Source: an uncultured Flavonifractor sp. (lineage in GTDB: Bacteria > Bacillota > Clostridia > Oscillospirales > Oscillospiraceae). From it: a stretch of DNA of 55,002 nt. Below the pieces are notes generated by a model. It ran no database searches and was not told where the DNA came from. It worked only from the letters and a program-made list of their open reading frames with translations. Positions 8,384 to 16,477 of the stretch are shown piece after piece. Location: contig CAJUDT010000006.1 of assembly GCA_910585415.1 (NCBI GenBank), positions 1 through 55,002 on the forward strand. Direction: 5' to 3'. Each line of letters starts with the position of its first letter. Position 1 is the stretch's first letter. The translations under genes and the position numbers were made by a program.

Positions 8384-8625
8384 TAGATAGCGCGGAAAAA
8401 AGCAACCCCTGAACGCTACATTTGAACGGGCATTCCGAATTGGAGGGAAGCCGGTCGAATATGGAATTTTGCCGCCCATCAAGGCAAATTTTGCAGGCAT
8501 ACAGATGTATAGCGAGAAAATTCAACGAAGAAAGGCGGCAAACGGCCCGCGCAGGCGGTATAACAGGATTATTTTGACAGATTCTGAGGCATCAGCCCGA
8601 TTTTCACCGGGCTGATGCCTTTGGT
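8384..8625. other. 242-base gap between convergent genes
   Basis: No gene was recognised. The left part is moderately AT-rich, with no ribosome site or long frame on either strand. The only clear structure is the hairpin at 8587-8620. Confidence 0.5.
8587..8620. terminator. 13-bp perfect hairpin between convergent units
   Basis: AGGCATCAGCCCG (8587-8599) pairs perfectly with CGGGCTGATGCCT (8608-8620) over an 8-base loop. It lies five bases past the stop of the FliT-like gene. No clean U-tract follows on either strand, so it may be a weak intrinsic terminator or a 3'-end stabiliser. Confidence 0.55.
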
Positions 8626-9012
8626 TCAATAGATGGTTTTGTCCCGTGTGATTCTCCGGTTGAGCACCTGCTCCAGCTCCAGGACCTGCTTTAGCCTCCG
8701 CCCGTTGGCGGCCACCTGCTCGGCCAGGGGAAATTCCTCCGGCCGCTCCGGCTCCCCGCCGTTGACCAGCAGGGCCAGGCGCAGGGCCTCCTCGGCGTTC
8801 TTCAGGTCCTCGCCCTGCTCCTGGAGGGCCTGCTTGGCTTCCTCCAGCTTGGTAATGGGCTCCTGCCGCATGGCGATGAGCATCTCTACCGCCACCTGGT
8901 CGTTGCGGTCCAGGGCCTGGGCAATCTGCCGGGACAGGTCCAGCACCTCGTTGAGCAGATTGCCCATCCGCTTGCTCTGGACCAGGGCTTTCATCCAATG
9001 TTCCTGCTCCAT
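8626..9012 (-). CDS. Small FliT/FlgN-like flagellar chaperone candidate
   Basis: A 128-aa, highly helical, charged protein (for example KLEEAKQALQEQGEDLKNAE) with no membrane segment. It is the last gene of the fliD-fliS unit, 5 bases after fliS, where fliT sits in many flagellated bacteria. FliT and FlgN proteins are small helical cytosolic chaperones for FliD or for FlgK/FlgL. Length, helicity and position fit that role, but the sequence is too divergent for a firm family call from motifs alone. Confidence 0.6.
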   Translation of the reverse strand: MEQEHWMKALVQSKRMGNLLNEVLDLSRQIAQALDRNDQVAVEMLIAMRQEPITKLEEAKQALQEQGEDLKNAEEALRLALLVNGGEPERPEEFPLAEQVAANGRRLKQVLELEQVLNRRITRDKTIY

Positions 9013-9017
9013 GGGGC

Positions 9018-9416
9018 CTACCCCTCGCTGGCGGCTTCGGCCCGGCTGGTCTTTTCCGCCTCCCGGAAGGTGTCCCGCAGCTCCATGACCATGGCTTTCA
9101 CCCGTTCCAGCTCGGTCCGGTTCCGGCCGGCCTTCACCCGGTTGAGCTCATAGCTGAAAAAGTCATAGAGCCGGGCCAGATCGCGGCCAACGGGGTACTG
9201 CCGGTCCAGTGTGTCGTCCAGATAGCGGACAATCTCCAGGCTCCGGGTCACATCCGCCTCAAACAGGTCGTAATCCTCCTTGTTCAGCGCCAGCTCGGCC
9301 CGCATGAGGCGCTTCACCAGCTCGTCATAGAGCAACAGGAGCAGCTCCCCGGAGGACATGGCGCTGATGGTCTGTTCTCTTTGATCCCGATACTCCCGGA
9401 ACCCTTTGTTATCCAT
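9018..9416 (-). CDS. fliS: Flagellin export chaperone FliS
   Basis: A 132-aa cytosolic chaperone that binds the flagellin C terminus and prevents early polymerisation. The helical core motif SSGELLLLLYDELVKRL near residues 19-35 is typical of FliS (LxLLYDxxxxxL), and the usual length is about 125-135 aa. AAAGGAG lies 6 bases before the ATG at 9416, excluding the 25-residue upstream extension, which would overlap the end of fliD. It lies 25 bases after fliD in the same unit. No flagellin gene is in the window, so its client is encoded elsewhere. Confidence 0.92.
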   Translation of the reverse strand: MDNKGFREYRDQREQTISAMSSGELLLLLYDELVKRLMRAELALNKEDYDLFEADVTRSLEIVRYLDDTLDRQYPVGRDLARLYDFFSYELNRVKAGRNRTELERVKAMVMELRDTFREAEKTSRAEAASEG

Positions 9417-9441
9417 TTCCGACTCCTTTAGTTTTCCGTGC

Positions 9442-12273
9442 TTAACCGCTGGTGCCGCCCATGAGGCCCATGAGCGAGGAGCTCTGGGCATTCATCTCGG
9501 CAATGAGCTGCTCCAGCTTGGAGAACTTTGTGGTATAGCGGTCAATCTGGTCGGCCATTTTGTCCTGCCAACGGTCGATCTGCTTGTCGTAGTTGTCAAT
9601 CTGGCTCTTGAGCGAGTTGTTGTTCAGGGACGTGGGCGCCTTGATGGAGCCCGCGTGGGTAATCAGCACGCCCTTGGGCTCGCCGGTGGTTTTGACGTAG
9701 GTGTTCAGGGTGTTCTGCAAGGTCTGCATCAGGCCGTCGGAGGACGAGCCGCCCTCCACGGTCTTGGTGAAGGCGTTCTTCACCTTGTCCGGGTTGCTGT
9801 CCAGGGCGGCGCGGAGCTTATCCTCGTCCAGAGAGATGGTGGTCAGGCCGTCGCTGTAAGAGGTGCCGATGCCGATTTCCCGCAGGATCTGTCCGTCGCT
9901 GCCGCCGGGGGTAATGGCGGTGCGGAGCTTGTTATACATGGCGCTCAGGGTGGTGTCGCCGAAGAGAATGCCCTGCTTGGCCTTCTCATTGTAGGCCTTC
10001 AGCTCACTCTCGGAATAGCCCTCTTCCTCCTCGGCGGTGAGGGGCTCATACCGGGAGCCGTTGGAATTTTGGGCGGGCATGGTGGAGTACGCGCCCTTGA
10101 GCTCGGTGACCATCTCATTGTAGTCGTTGACAAACTCCTTGATCGCGTCGATGATTTTGTCCGAGTCGGTGGTACTCTCGAAGGTGATGGGCTCGTAGTC
10201 CTTGCCGTCCTCGGCCGCCTTGGCCTCGAACTCGCCCTTGACGTTGATGGTCAGCCCGTCAATGTCAAAGCTGTTGGTGGAGCGGGAGAAATCCTCAAAG
10301 CGCTTGCCGTTGATTTCCACGTCCATAATGGCGTCCTGCCCGGTGGTAAAGGAGGACTCAAACTCCGGACGGTCCAGCTCTACGCCGTCCGTGCCCAGCA
10401 TCTTGTAGTCGATTGTCTTGCCGGTCTTGTTGTCGGTAATCATCAGCTGGCCCGACTGCTCATTAAAGGAGGCGGTCATGCCCTCATCCTTGAGCCCCCT
10501 GTTCAGCCGTTCGGCAACCTGCTCGATGGTATCTCCCTTCTTGATGCCGAACTCACAGGAACCGCCGCCAAAATGAAATTTGACGCTCTTGCTCTCGCCA
10601 TCCCCTATGCCAAGGTCATAGGTGTCGGAAAAGCTGTCGCCGGCCTTACGGTCATGATTCACAAAGAGCCCCTTGGCCAGACCGCCGAACTCAATCTTGC
10701 TGTTGGCCCCCGTCTCGGTGGCGGTGAACTTGAACTCGTTGGTGAGCTTGGAGTAGCTGACCTTCACCCCCGCGTCGGCGTTGGAGTTGATGGCGTTCAT
10801 CAGGCCCTCCAGGGTGGTGTCCTCGTCCACGTTGATGCGGGTTCCGTTGATTTCAAGGTCGTACATGCTCTTGCCGTCCTTGGTGAGACGGTAGCCGTCC
10901 TTGTCCACCCGGTTGCCCGCGTCGTCCACGTAGTAGATTCCGCCGCCGCTGTCCTTCTTCTCGGTGGGCTTGCTGTTTTCGTTCTTAAAGACGCCCTTCA
11001 GGCGGTTCTGGGTCAGGATATCGCTGTCCTTGCCCAGGATATCGGTGAGCTTCTTGCTGGGGTTGATGAAGTTGGAGTCCCCGGTTTCAAAGCCTAGGGC
11101 CTCCACGGCGGAGCCGCCCAGGCTCAGGGTAGAGCCCTCAGCGGTTTTGAAGGAGAGCTTGCCGCCGGTGTTATTTACCGTAATCTTTTTCGCACCAAAA
11201 GCGTTGTCAATCTCCTTCTGAAGAGCATCCTTAAACTGCTTATTCCGGTCCTCAGCGGAGTCGTAAGAGAAATCCATCTGGTTCATCACGTCGGACATGT
11301 TGATTCTCTTGGTGACGCCGTTGAAGGTGATGCCCAGCTCCTTGCCGCCGGACCACTTGCCGTCGTCCCCCTTGGTGCCGCCCAGGTACTCATAGGTGGG
11401 CTTCTTCTCGGTCAGGTCCTTGGGGCAGGTGAGGACGTTCTCACCTGCGTACTTCTCCATATTGCCGGAGGACGAGCTGATTTTCACCGTGTTGCCGTTG
11501 CCCAGCCCGTCGGTAAAGGTAATCCGGCCGTCGGCGTTGGCGGTGACCTTGATGGCCTTGTCGGCGGTGGTGGACTCATTGAAGCCGTTCTTGGTGTAGT
11601 TGTAGGTAATCTCGCCCAGCTTGTTGTTGATGGCCTGGGCCAGCTTCTCGGCGCTGGTGGCGTTCTGCTTCACGGAGCCGTCGGAGTTGAACACCTCCAC
11701 CTCGTCCAGGTTCTCCAGCTCGTCGAAGTTGATGTCAAAGGTGGTCCCGTTCTTGCCGCCATACTGGAAGGTCAGGGTGCCGGAGACGGTGCTCAGGTCC
11801 AGCTCGCCGTTGATGTCAAAGTCCTTGCCGGTGACGGAGGACACGTCGCCCACGCCGCCCAGTCCGGAGACGGTATAGGTGGCCGCCTTGGCCATCTGCT
11901 TGACCGCGTTGATTTTGATCTCGCTGGAGCTCTTGCCGGTGGCGGTGATTTTGTCGGCATAGGTGCCCTTGGCGACGGTGTTCACCGCGTTGCTGAAAAA
12001 GCTGGAACTGAGCAGGTTGGTCTTGGAGGAATAGGAGGTGTACTTCTGGTTGAGGCTCACCGCCTTGTCGATAATGCTGCGGTAGCCCTCCTGCTTCCAC
12101 TCCACCTTGGTGCGCTTCTTCACCAGATTCTGAATTTTTAGCTTGATGCCGGAGACTGCGTTTTCAATCATGGACTCGGTATCCATGCCGCTGGCCAGTC
12201 CGCTCAGGACGTTTCGTGACCCGTAAATGCTGCTGGCGCTGTTGCTCAGGCTCGTAATCGACGCCACAATCAT
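9442..12273 (-). CDS. fliD: Flagellar filament cap protein FliD (HAP2)
   Basis: A 943-aa capping protein that assembles flagellin at the filament tip. The N-terminal FliD domain has GLASGMDTESMIENAVS and a run ending in YSSKTNLLSSSFFSN. The C-terminal domain has DYNEMVTELKGAYSTM, LREIGIGTSYSDGLT and a heptad-rich end (IDRWQDKMADQIDRYTTKF). Typical FliD is about 400-700 aa, so about 300 extra residues lie in the surface-exposed middle, with repeated beta-type segments. AAAGGAG precedes the ATG at 12273 by only 3 bases; a GTG two codons in would give spacing of 9. A sigma-28-type promoter lies about 100 bases upstream. First gene of the fliD-fliS-fliT-like unit. Confidence 0.93.
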   Translation of the reverse strand: MIVASITSLSNSASSIYGSRNVLSGLASGMDTESMIENAVSGIKLKIQNLVKKRTKVEWKQEGYRSIIDKAVSLNQKYTSYSSKTNLLSSSFFSNAVNTVAKGTYADKITATGKSSSEIKINAVKQMAKAATYTVSGLGGVGDVSSVTGKDFDINGELDLSTVSGTLTFQYGGKNGTTFDINFDELENLDEVEVFNSDGSVKQNATSAEKLAQAINNKLGEITYNYTKNGFNESTTADKAIKVTANADGRITFTDGLGNGNTVKISSSSGNMEKYAGENVLTCPKDLTEKKPTYEYLGGTKGDDGKWSGGKELGITFNGVTKRINMSDVMNQMDFSYDSAEDRNKQFKDALQKEIDNAFGAKKITVNNTGGKLSFKTAEGSTLSLGGSAVEALGFETGDSNFINPSKKLTDILGKDSDILTQNRLKGVFKNENSKPTEKKDSGGGIYYVDDAGNRVDKDGYRLTKDGKSMYDLEINGTRINVDEDTTLEGLMNAINSNADAGVKVSYSKLTNEFKFTATETGANSKIEFGGLAKGLFVNHDRKAGDSFSDTYDLGIGDGESKSVKFHFGGGSCEFGIKKGDTIEQVAERLNRGLKDEGMTASFNEQSGQLMITDNKTGKTIDYKMLGTDGVELDRPEFESSFTTGQDAIMDVEINGKRFEDFSRSTNSFDIDGLTINVKGEFEAKAAEDGKDYEPITFESTTDSDKIIDAIKEFVNDYNEMVTELKGAYSTMPAQNSNGSRYEPLTAEEEEGYSESELKAYNEKAKQGILFGDTTLSAMYNKLRTAITPGGSDGQILREIGIGTSYSDGLTTISLDEDKLRAALDSNPDKVKNAFTKTVEGGSSSDGLMQTLQNTLNTYVKTTGEPKGVLITHAGSIKAPTSLNNNSLKSQIDNYDKQIDRWQDKMADQIDRYTTKFSKLEQLIAEMNAQSSSLMGLMGGTSG

Positions 12274-12292
12274 CCGCTCCTTTCTTTGCGAA

Positions 12293-12311
12293 GGGCGGGA
12301 AATACCCGCCC
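12293..12311 (-). promoter_or_regulatory. Leader hairpin before fliD
   Basis: GGGCGGG (12293-12299) pairs with CCCGCCC (12305-12311) over a 5-base loop in the untranslated leader, about 10 bases upstream of the fliD ribosome site. A role in translation or mRNA stability is conjecture. Confidence 0.4.
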
Positions 12312-12379
12312 GTAATGGCTTCTGCCTGTCGAAGAGGGAAAAATTTTTTTATTTTTTCCCTCTCTACCTCTATATTTTT

Positions 12380-12406
12380 TTATCGACATGTAGTATAGTA
12401 AAGTTA
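12380..12406 (-). promoter_or_regulatory. Sigma-28 (FliA/SigD) promoter for fliD
   Basis: Read on the - strand: TAAC (12406-12403), 15 bases, GTCGATAA (12387-12380). The consensus is TAAA-N15-GCCGATAA, so 10 of 12 positions match with exact spacing. The site is intergenic, about 107 bases before the fliD ATG, and FliA is encoded in the window. Confidence 0.75.
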
Positions 12407-12445
12407 AGAGTATTTCCCGAGTTTTTGTATGGGAGGGAATCAGCC

Positions 12446-13243
12446 TTGACACAGATCATCACCGTCACCAACCAGAAGGGCGGCGTGGGCAAAACCACGA
12501 CGGCCTCGGCCCTGGTCTGCGGCCTCAGCCAGCGGGGGGCCAAGGTCCTGGGCATCGACCTGGACCCACAGGGAAACCTGGGCTTCACCCTGGGGGCGGA
12601 CATTGATTCCGGGGGCACCATCTTCGACGTACTCAAGGGGACATGTCCCATTGAGTCGGCCATCATCGCCACGGAGTATGGAGACGTGCTCCCCTCGGAC
12701 ATCATGCTCTCCGCCGCCGAGCTGGAGTTCACCGCCCCCCGGCGGGAATTTCTGCTGGACCAGCAGCTGTCCCAGGTCCGTTCCCGGTATGACTTCATCA
12801 TCATCGACACGCCCCCGGCCCTGAACGTGCTCACCGTGAACGCCTACGTGGTCTCGGACGCCCTCATCGTCCCCATGGAGGCGGAGGTACTCAGTCTGGT
12901 GGGCATCACCCAGCTTCAGGAGACCATCGAAACCGTCCGGGCCTCCTTCAACCCCCGACTGAAGGTCCTGGGCATTCTGCTCAACAAGTTCAACCCCCGC
13001 CTGACCCTCTCCCGCGAGATTCTGGACCTGGCGGAGGAGGTGGCCCGGCAGCTGGGCACGCAGGTTTTCCGCTTCAAGGTCCACCGGAGCGTGGGGGTGG
13101 CGATGGCCCCCGCCCATGGACAGACCGTGCTCACCTACCAGCCCAAATCCAAATCCGCCCAGGACCTTCAAGCCCTGGTGGACGTGGTGGGCGGGGAGCG
13201 CTTCCCCGGCCCCAAGAAATCCGGCCTCTCCTTCTGGAGTTGA
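12446..13243 (+). CDS. ParA/Soj-family ATPase, orphan
   Basis: A 265-aa deviant-Walker ATPase. Residues 2-20 contain the P-loop QKGGVGKTTTA with the signature Lys; DLDPQGNLG and FIIIDTPPAL form the Walker A' and B regions. The pattern matches chromosomal/plasmid ParA and Soj rather than FlhG/YlxH or MinD, and no MinD-type amphipathic C-terminal helix is evident. No ParB-like gene or parS-like repeat is adjacent. The start is TTG at 12446, with GGGAGGG 8 bases upstream; no in-frame ATG fits. It is divergent from fliD and 111 bases upstream of the ComFB-domain gene on the same strand. Such ATPases place cargo along the nucleoid or at poles; a role in siting flagella or receptors is an inference from location. 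Confidence 0.88.
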   Translation: MTQIITVTNQKGGVGKTTTASALVCGLSQRGAKVLGIDLDPQGNLGFTLGADIDSGGTIFDVLKGTCPIESAIIATEYGDVLPSDIMLSAAELEFTAPRREFLLDQQLSQVRSRYDFIIIDTPPALNVLTVNAYVVSDALIVPMEAEVLSLVGITQLQETIETVRASFNPRLKVLGILLNKFNPRLTLSREILDLAEEVARQLGTQVFRFKVHRSVGVAMAPAHGQTVLTYQPKSKSAQDLQALVDVVGGERFPGPKKSGLSFWS

Positions 13244-13301
13244 GCCCCGCCGGGGCCCTGGACCTGGCGCCAGGGGGCCCGTTTCCGGTTCCGTCAACCC
13301 C

Positions 13302-13330
13302 GCCGCCCCAAGGGCGGCTCGCCAAAATTT
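13302..13330 (+). terminator. Possible partial terminator between parA-like and comFB-like genes
   Basis: GCCGCCC (13302-13308) pairs with GGGCGGC (13312-13318) over a CAA loop. A run of T follows after a gap (13328-13333). The gap makes it a weak terminator at best, so partial read-through into the next gene is likely. A perfect 12-base palindrome, CCTGGCGCCAGG, lies just upstream at 13263-13274. Confidence 0.35.
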
Positions 13331-13354
13331 TTTCAGTAAGGAGCGTTACAGCAT

Positions 13355-14089
13355 ATGGCAGCTAAGGAAAGCGACCGTTCCAAGACCAGCAAGACCTCCC
13401 GGGTGATGAACCTCATCAGCCGCAAGCAGGATTCCGCCCCCGCCTCCGGCGAGGAAGCAACCGCCGCCCCCGCGCCCGCTTCTTCCGGCCCGGTCCCCCC
13501 CATTCTGTCCTCTCTGGCCCCGGACGCCGCCGTGTCGGTGCAGATTCGGGACGCTCTGGAGGACGCCTTGGAGGAAGAGCTCAACGGCCAACCCGCCCCC
13601 CAGAACGCCGCCCCGGCTGTGGAGCCGGAGCCCGCCCCCGCCCCGGAGGCAGCTACCCCTGCCCCAGAAGCCCCGCTGGTAGATGAGCCTGTACCGCCCC
13701 AGGCGGCAGCCCCCGCCCCGGAGGCCCCGCCTGAGCCCGCCGCCCAGGCGGAGACCATCTCCCCGGCGGAGGTGCCCCTGACCTCCGACGCGCCGGACTT
13801 CACCCCCCACCTGGAGCAGATTCACGGCTACATCAACGTCATGCAGGTCCTGGTTGAGGAAAAGGCGGAGCGCTACGCCAAGATGTTCGGCGTGTGTACC
13901 TGCACCCAGTGTATGAACGACATTAAGGCCTTGGCCCTGAACCACCTGCCGTCCAAGTACGTGGTCATGGACGAGGGGGAGCGCATTCCCAAGCTCACCT
14001 TCTACGAGGGGCAGTACAGCAGCGATATCACCGCCCAGCTGCTCAAAGCCTGCGAGCAGGTCAACCGCCGCCCCCACCACGCCCGCTGA
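13355..14089 (+). CDS. ComFB-domain protein with Pro/Ala-rich N-terminal half
   Basis: A 244-aa protein. Residues 1-150 are low-complexity and Ala/Pro/Glu-rich. Residues about 158-235 match the late-competence ComFB family: VEEKAERYAKMFGVC, the CxxC in CTCTQC, then MNDIKALALNHLPSKYV. AAGGAG lies 11 bases before the ATG. It follows the ParA gene and ends at a bidirectional terminator, so the two probably form a two-gene unit. ComFB-domain proteins in cyanobacteria and Bacillus have been reported to bind cyclic dinucleotides (from memory). No other competence gene is nearby, so a signalling role is more likely than DNA uptake. The family is clear; the function is inferred. Confidence 0.82.
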   Translation: MAAKESDRSKTSKTSRVMNLISRKQDSAPASGEEATAAPAPASSGPVPPILSSLAPDAAVSVQIRDALEDALEEELNGQPAPQNAAPAVEPEPAPAPEAATPAPEAPLVDEPVPPQAAAPAPEAPPEPAAQAETISPAEVPLTSDAPDFTPHLEQIHGYINVMQVLVEEKAERYAKMFGVCTCTQCMNDIKALALNHLPSKYVVMDEGERIPKLTFYEGQYSSDITAQLLKACEQVNRRPHHAR

Positions 14090-14114
14090 GGGCCGTCCAT
14101 CCGATAAACCGAAA

Positions 14115-14165
14115 CAAAAAACCGCCCGCCGGAAGCCGCAGCTTCCAGCGGGCGGTCTTTGTTGT
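14115..14165. terminator. Bidirectional intrinsic terminator
   Basis: CCGCCCGC and GGAAGC pair with GCTTCC and GCGGGCGG across a CGCA loop (14122-14155), with one C-A mismatch. AAACAAAAAA precedes it, giving a T-run on the - strand, and TCTTTGTTGT follows on the + strand. It separates the convergent ComFB and EAL-HDOD genes and likely ends both the ParA/ComFB unit and the fla/che operon. Confidence 0.85.
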
Positions 14166-14199
14166 GTCCTGCAAAGCAGGCCAAACCCGGAGCCCCGGC

Positions 14200-15501
14200 T
14201 TACGCCTGGGGGACCTCGGCGGCCTCTCCCTCATCCAGGGCGGGCAGCTGGTCCTTGTAGGGGTTGGTCAGCTGCTCCCAGAGGGTGTTGACGTTTTCCA
14301 TGCAGATAAAGTACACACTGGTAATCATCTTGTCCGGAATCCCCAGCTCCTCCGCCAGGGTGGTGATACGCTCCCAGTCCGCAGCCTCATAGCTGAGGAC
14401 CAGCTCATACAGCATACCGCACCGGCCGGTCCGGTGCAGGAGGGCCTCCTTGATTTCCCCGGATACCGGCACTTCCTCCAGCAGCTCTTCCAGGGGGGCG
14501 TCAATCAGGTAGTTCAGAGTGGAGAACATACCCATGAGATAGGCCTCCGCCTTGGAAATGGGCATATTCTTGGCATAGCCCACCAAATCGCTGCAAAAGT
14601 TGGCCCGCATGAAGGAGCGCTTCAAAAATTCCTCGGAGCCCGGGTCCACCTCGTTCTCCGCGTTGCTGGCACTGAGCAGGTAAATCCACTGCTTCAGCTG
14701 CCCCAGGCCCAGGGTCATAATGGCCTGCCGGATGGTGGTGGCCCGGTGGCGCAGGGCGAAGTAGGCGGAGTTGACCATTTTCAGCAGGCCAAAGGACAGG
14801 CTGGCGTCCGCCCCGATCATCTGCTCCACTTCCTCCACGTTGGGCTCATCCCGCGTCACGGCCACCATCAGGCGGAAGAAGTTGCTCTGGATGTAGGAGC
14901 TGCTGTGGGCCTTGGTGGTCAGCTTCTCGGCCACATAGGGGCCCTCCATGGCGTCGGCGTTCAGGCTCAGGGCCCGCTGATAGAGGGTTTCGCTGTCGAT
15001 GTTGGTGACAATACACCGCTTGTTCATGCTGTGCCCCACGTCAATGATGTTGCGGATGGTGAGCTCATTGGCGGTCTTGGCATTGATGCGGATGTAGTCA
15101 ATGCCGTCCAGCAGGGCCAGATACCGGGGGGCGAACTGGAACTCGTTCACCGCGATTTTATAGCCCTCCTTGGCGTACTGCTGTACGAAGTGCATGGACA
15201 GGGGGTGTATGATGACACTGTCGTCAATCTGAATGACGAGGTCCTGTTTGTCAAACAGCCGGGGGGTCTTTTTCATGAGCAGCATCGTGGTGAAGGTCAT
15301 GAAATTCAGGGTCCCCTTCAGAACCTTGGTAGAGTTCTGGGTCAGAAAGTTATAAATCGTATCGGCGGCCGCGAAGTCCGCGCTGGAGGTACCATTGTCA
15401 TTGGAAAACGCCTCGTTCTCCCCATGGTACAGGATTTCATAGCCGATAATGGTCCCGGCAGCATCCTTGATGGGCTGCCGCACGATATATTTGCTGCTCA
15501 T
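14200..15501 (-). CDS. EAL-HDOD signalling protein with degenerate EAL domain
   Basis: A 433-aa cytosolic protein. Residues 1-200 are an EAL fold and residues about 205-400 an HDOD domain (IGADASLSFGLLKMVNSAYF, TIRQAIMTLGLGQLKQWIYL), the layout of the YuxH family. The catalytic EAL motif reads EILYH. The later acidic metal-binding motifs are QIDDS and VNEFQFA where active enzymes have ExTE-like and DDFGTG-like sequences. It is therefore probably not a c-di-GMP phosphodiesterase. HDOD domains are non-catalytic HD relatives linked to signalling and motility. It is the last gene of the fla/che operon, 26 bases after cheV and just before the bidirectional terminator. A sensor or scaffold role is inferred. 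Confidence 0.88.
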   Translation of the reverse strand: MSSKYIVRQPIKDAAGTIIGYEILYHGENEAFSNDNGTSSADFAAADTIYNFLTQNSTKVLKGTLNFMTFTTMLLMKKTPRLFDKQDLVIQIDDSVIIHPLSMHFVQQYAKEGYKIAVNEFQFAPRYLALLDGIDYIRINAKTANELTIRNIIDVGHSMNKRCIVTNIDSETLYQRALSLNADAMEGPYVAEKLTTKAHSSSYIQSNFFRLMVAVTRDEPNVEEVEQMIGADASLSFGLLKMVNSAYFALRHRATTIRQAIMTLGLGQLKQWIYLLSASNAENEVDPGSEEFLKRSFMRANFCSDLVGYAKNMPISKAEAYLMGMFSTLNYLIDAPLEELLEEVPVSGEIKEALLHRTGRCGMLYELVLSYEAADWERITTLAEELGIPDKMITSVYFICMENVNTLWEQLTNPYKDQLPALDEGEAAEVPQA

Positions 15502-15527
15502 AGTGTTAAGCTGCCTCCTATTTCAGA

Positions 15528-16448
15528 TCAGACCTGGATGGCCAGCAGATGGTCGATAATTTCCACCAGACGGCCGATTTCCGGCTTGGTCAGCTGCTCA
15601 TTGGCTCCCAGCTCCTTGCCCTTCCGGTGCATTTCCTCGTTAATCATGGAGGAGAAAATCACCACGGGCAGTTTCGTGAACTGCTTATCGCTCTTAATCA
15701 GCTTGGTCAGCCGGTGGCCGTCCATCTGGGGCATTTCGATGTCGGTGATGACCAGCCGGACCCGCTCATCCAGGTCCCCCACATCCCGCAGGCTCTCCAG
15801 ATAGCTCCACAAAGCCTGTCCGTCGGAGAACATCCGCACGTTGACGTACCCGGACTTGTTCAGGGCGTCCTGAATCATCTTGCTCAGAAGGATGGAGTCC
15901 TCCGCCACCAGAATGGGGGCCTCCTGCCGCTCCCGGTGGCCCAGGCGCTCGATTTCCGACATCTGAATGGTGGTCTCGGGGGCAATTTCCGCCACGATTT
16001 TCTCGAAATCCAGGATGGTGACCAGGTCGCCGCCGCACTGGGCGATGCCGGTGGCCACGCCCTCGTTTCCTCCGGCGACGGTCTTATCCGGCTTCTGGAT
16101 ATCCCGCCAGGAGATGCGGCTGATGCCCACCACCGTATGGACCCGGAAGGCGATGTTCATCTTGTTGAAGTTGGTGATAATGAACAGGTCCTTGGGTCCC
16201 TTCTCACAGGGAGCGCCCAGCAGATACTGGGGGAGATCCACCACCGTGAGCACCAGGTCCCGGGGCTTGAAGATTCCCTCCACCGCTGGGTGGGCATGGG
16301 GCATGGCCTTCACTGGGGCGTTCATGATGATTTCCCGTACCTTCGCCACGTTGATTCCATAGAGGTTCTCGTTGATGGTGAACTCCATGACTTCGATCTC
16401 GTTGGTGCCTGATTCCAGCAGGATGCCTCGTTTATCCTCTTCCAGCAT
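15528..16448 (-). CDS. cheV: Chemotaxis coupling protein CheV
   Basis: A 306-aa fusion. An N-terminal CheW-like domain (residues about 15-165; FTINENLYGINVAKVREII) couples receptors to CheA. A C-terminal receiver (about 178-300) has the acidic pair in VAEDS, phospho-acceptor Asp in VITDIEMPQMDG, and Lys in LTKPE. In Bacillus, CheA phosphorylates CheV during adaptation. No stand-alone cheW is in the window, so CheV is the only coupling protein seen here. It lies 29 bases after cheD in the operon. Confidence 0.95.
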   Translation of the reverse strand: MLEEDKRGILLESGTNEIEVMEFTINENLYGINVAKVREIIMNAPVKAMPHAHPAVEGIFKPRDLVLTVVDLPQYLLGAPCEKGPKDLFIITNFNKMNIAFRVHTVVGISRISWRDIQKPDKTVAGGNEGVATGIAQCGGDLVTILDFEKIVAEIAPETTIQMSEIERLGHRERQEAPILVAEDSILLSKMIQDALNKSGYVNVRMFSDGQALWSYLESLRDVGDLDERVRLVITDIEMPQMDGHRLTKLIKSDKQFTKLPVVIFSSMINEEMHRKGKELGANEQLTKPEIGRLVEIIDHLLAIQV

Positions 16449-16477
16449 TTCCGAACACTCCCTTCAATGGTTGCGCT

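Noticed and set aside
8384..8625. Small RNA or small gene in the gap
   Set aside because: Only one hairpin, no promoter with both elements, and no frame with a ribosome site.
12446..13243. ParA-like gene as FlhG/YlxH or MinD
   Set aside because: The P-loop context (TNQKGGVGKTTTA) and DLDPQGNLG match Soj/ParA; no FlhF partner and no MinD-type C-terminal amphipathic helix.
13355..14089. Competence locus
   Set aside because: Only the ComFB domain points to competence; no comFA, comFC, comE or comG gene is nearby.
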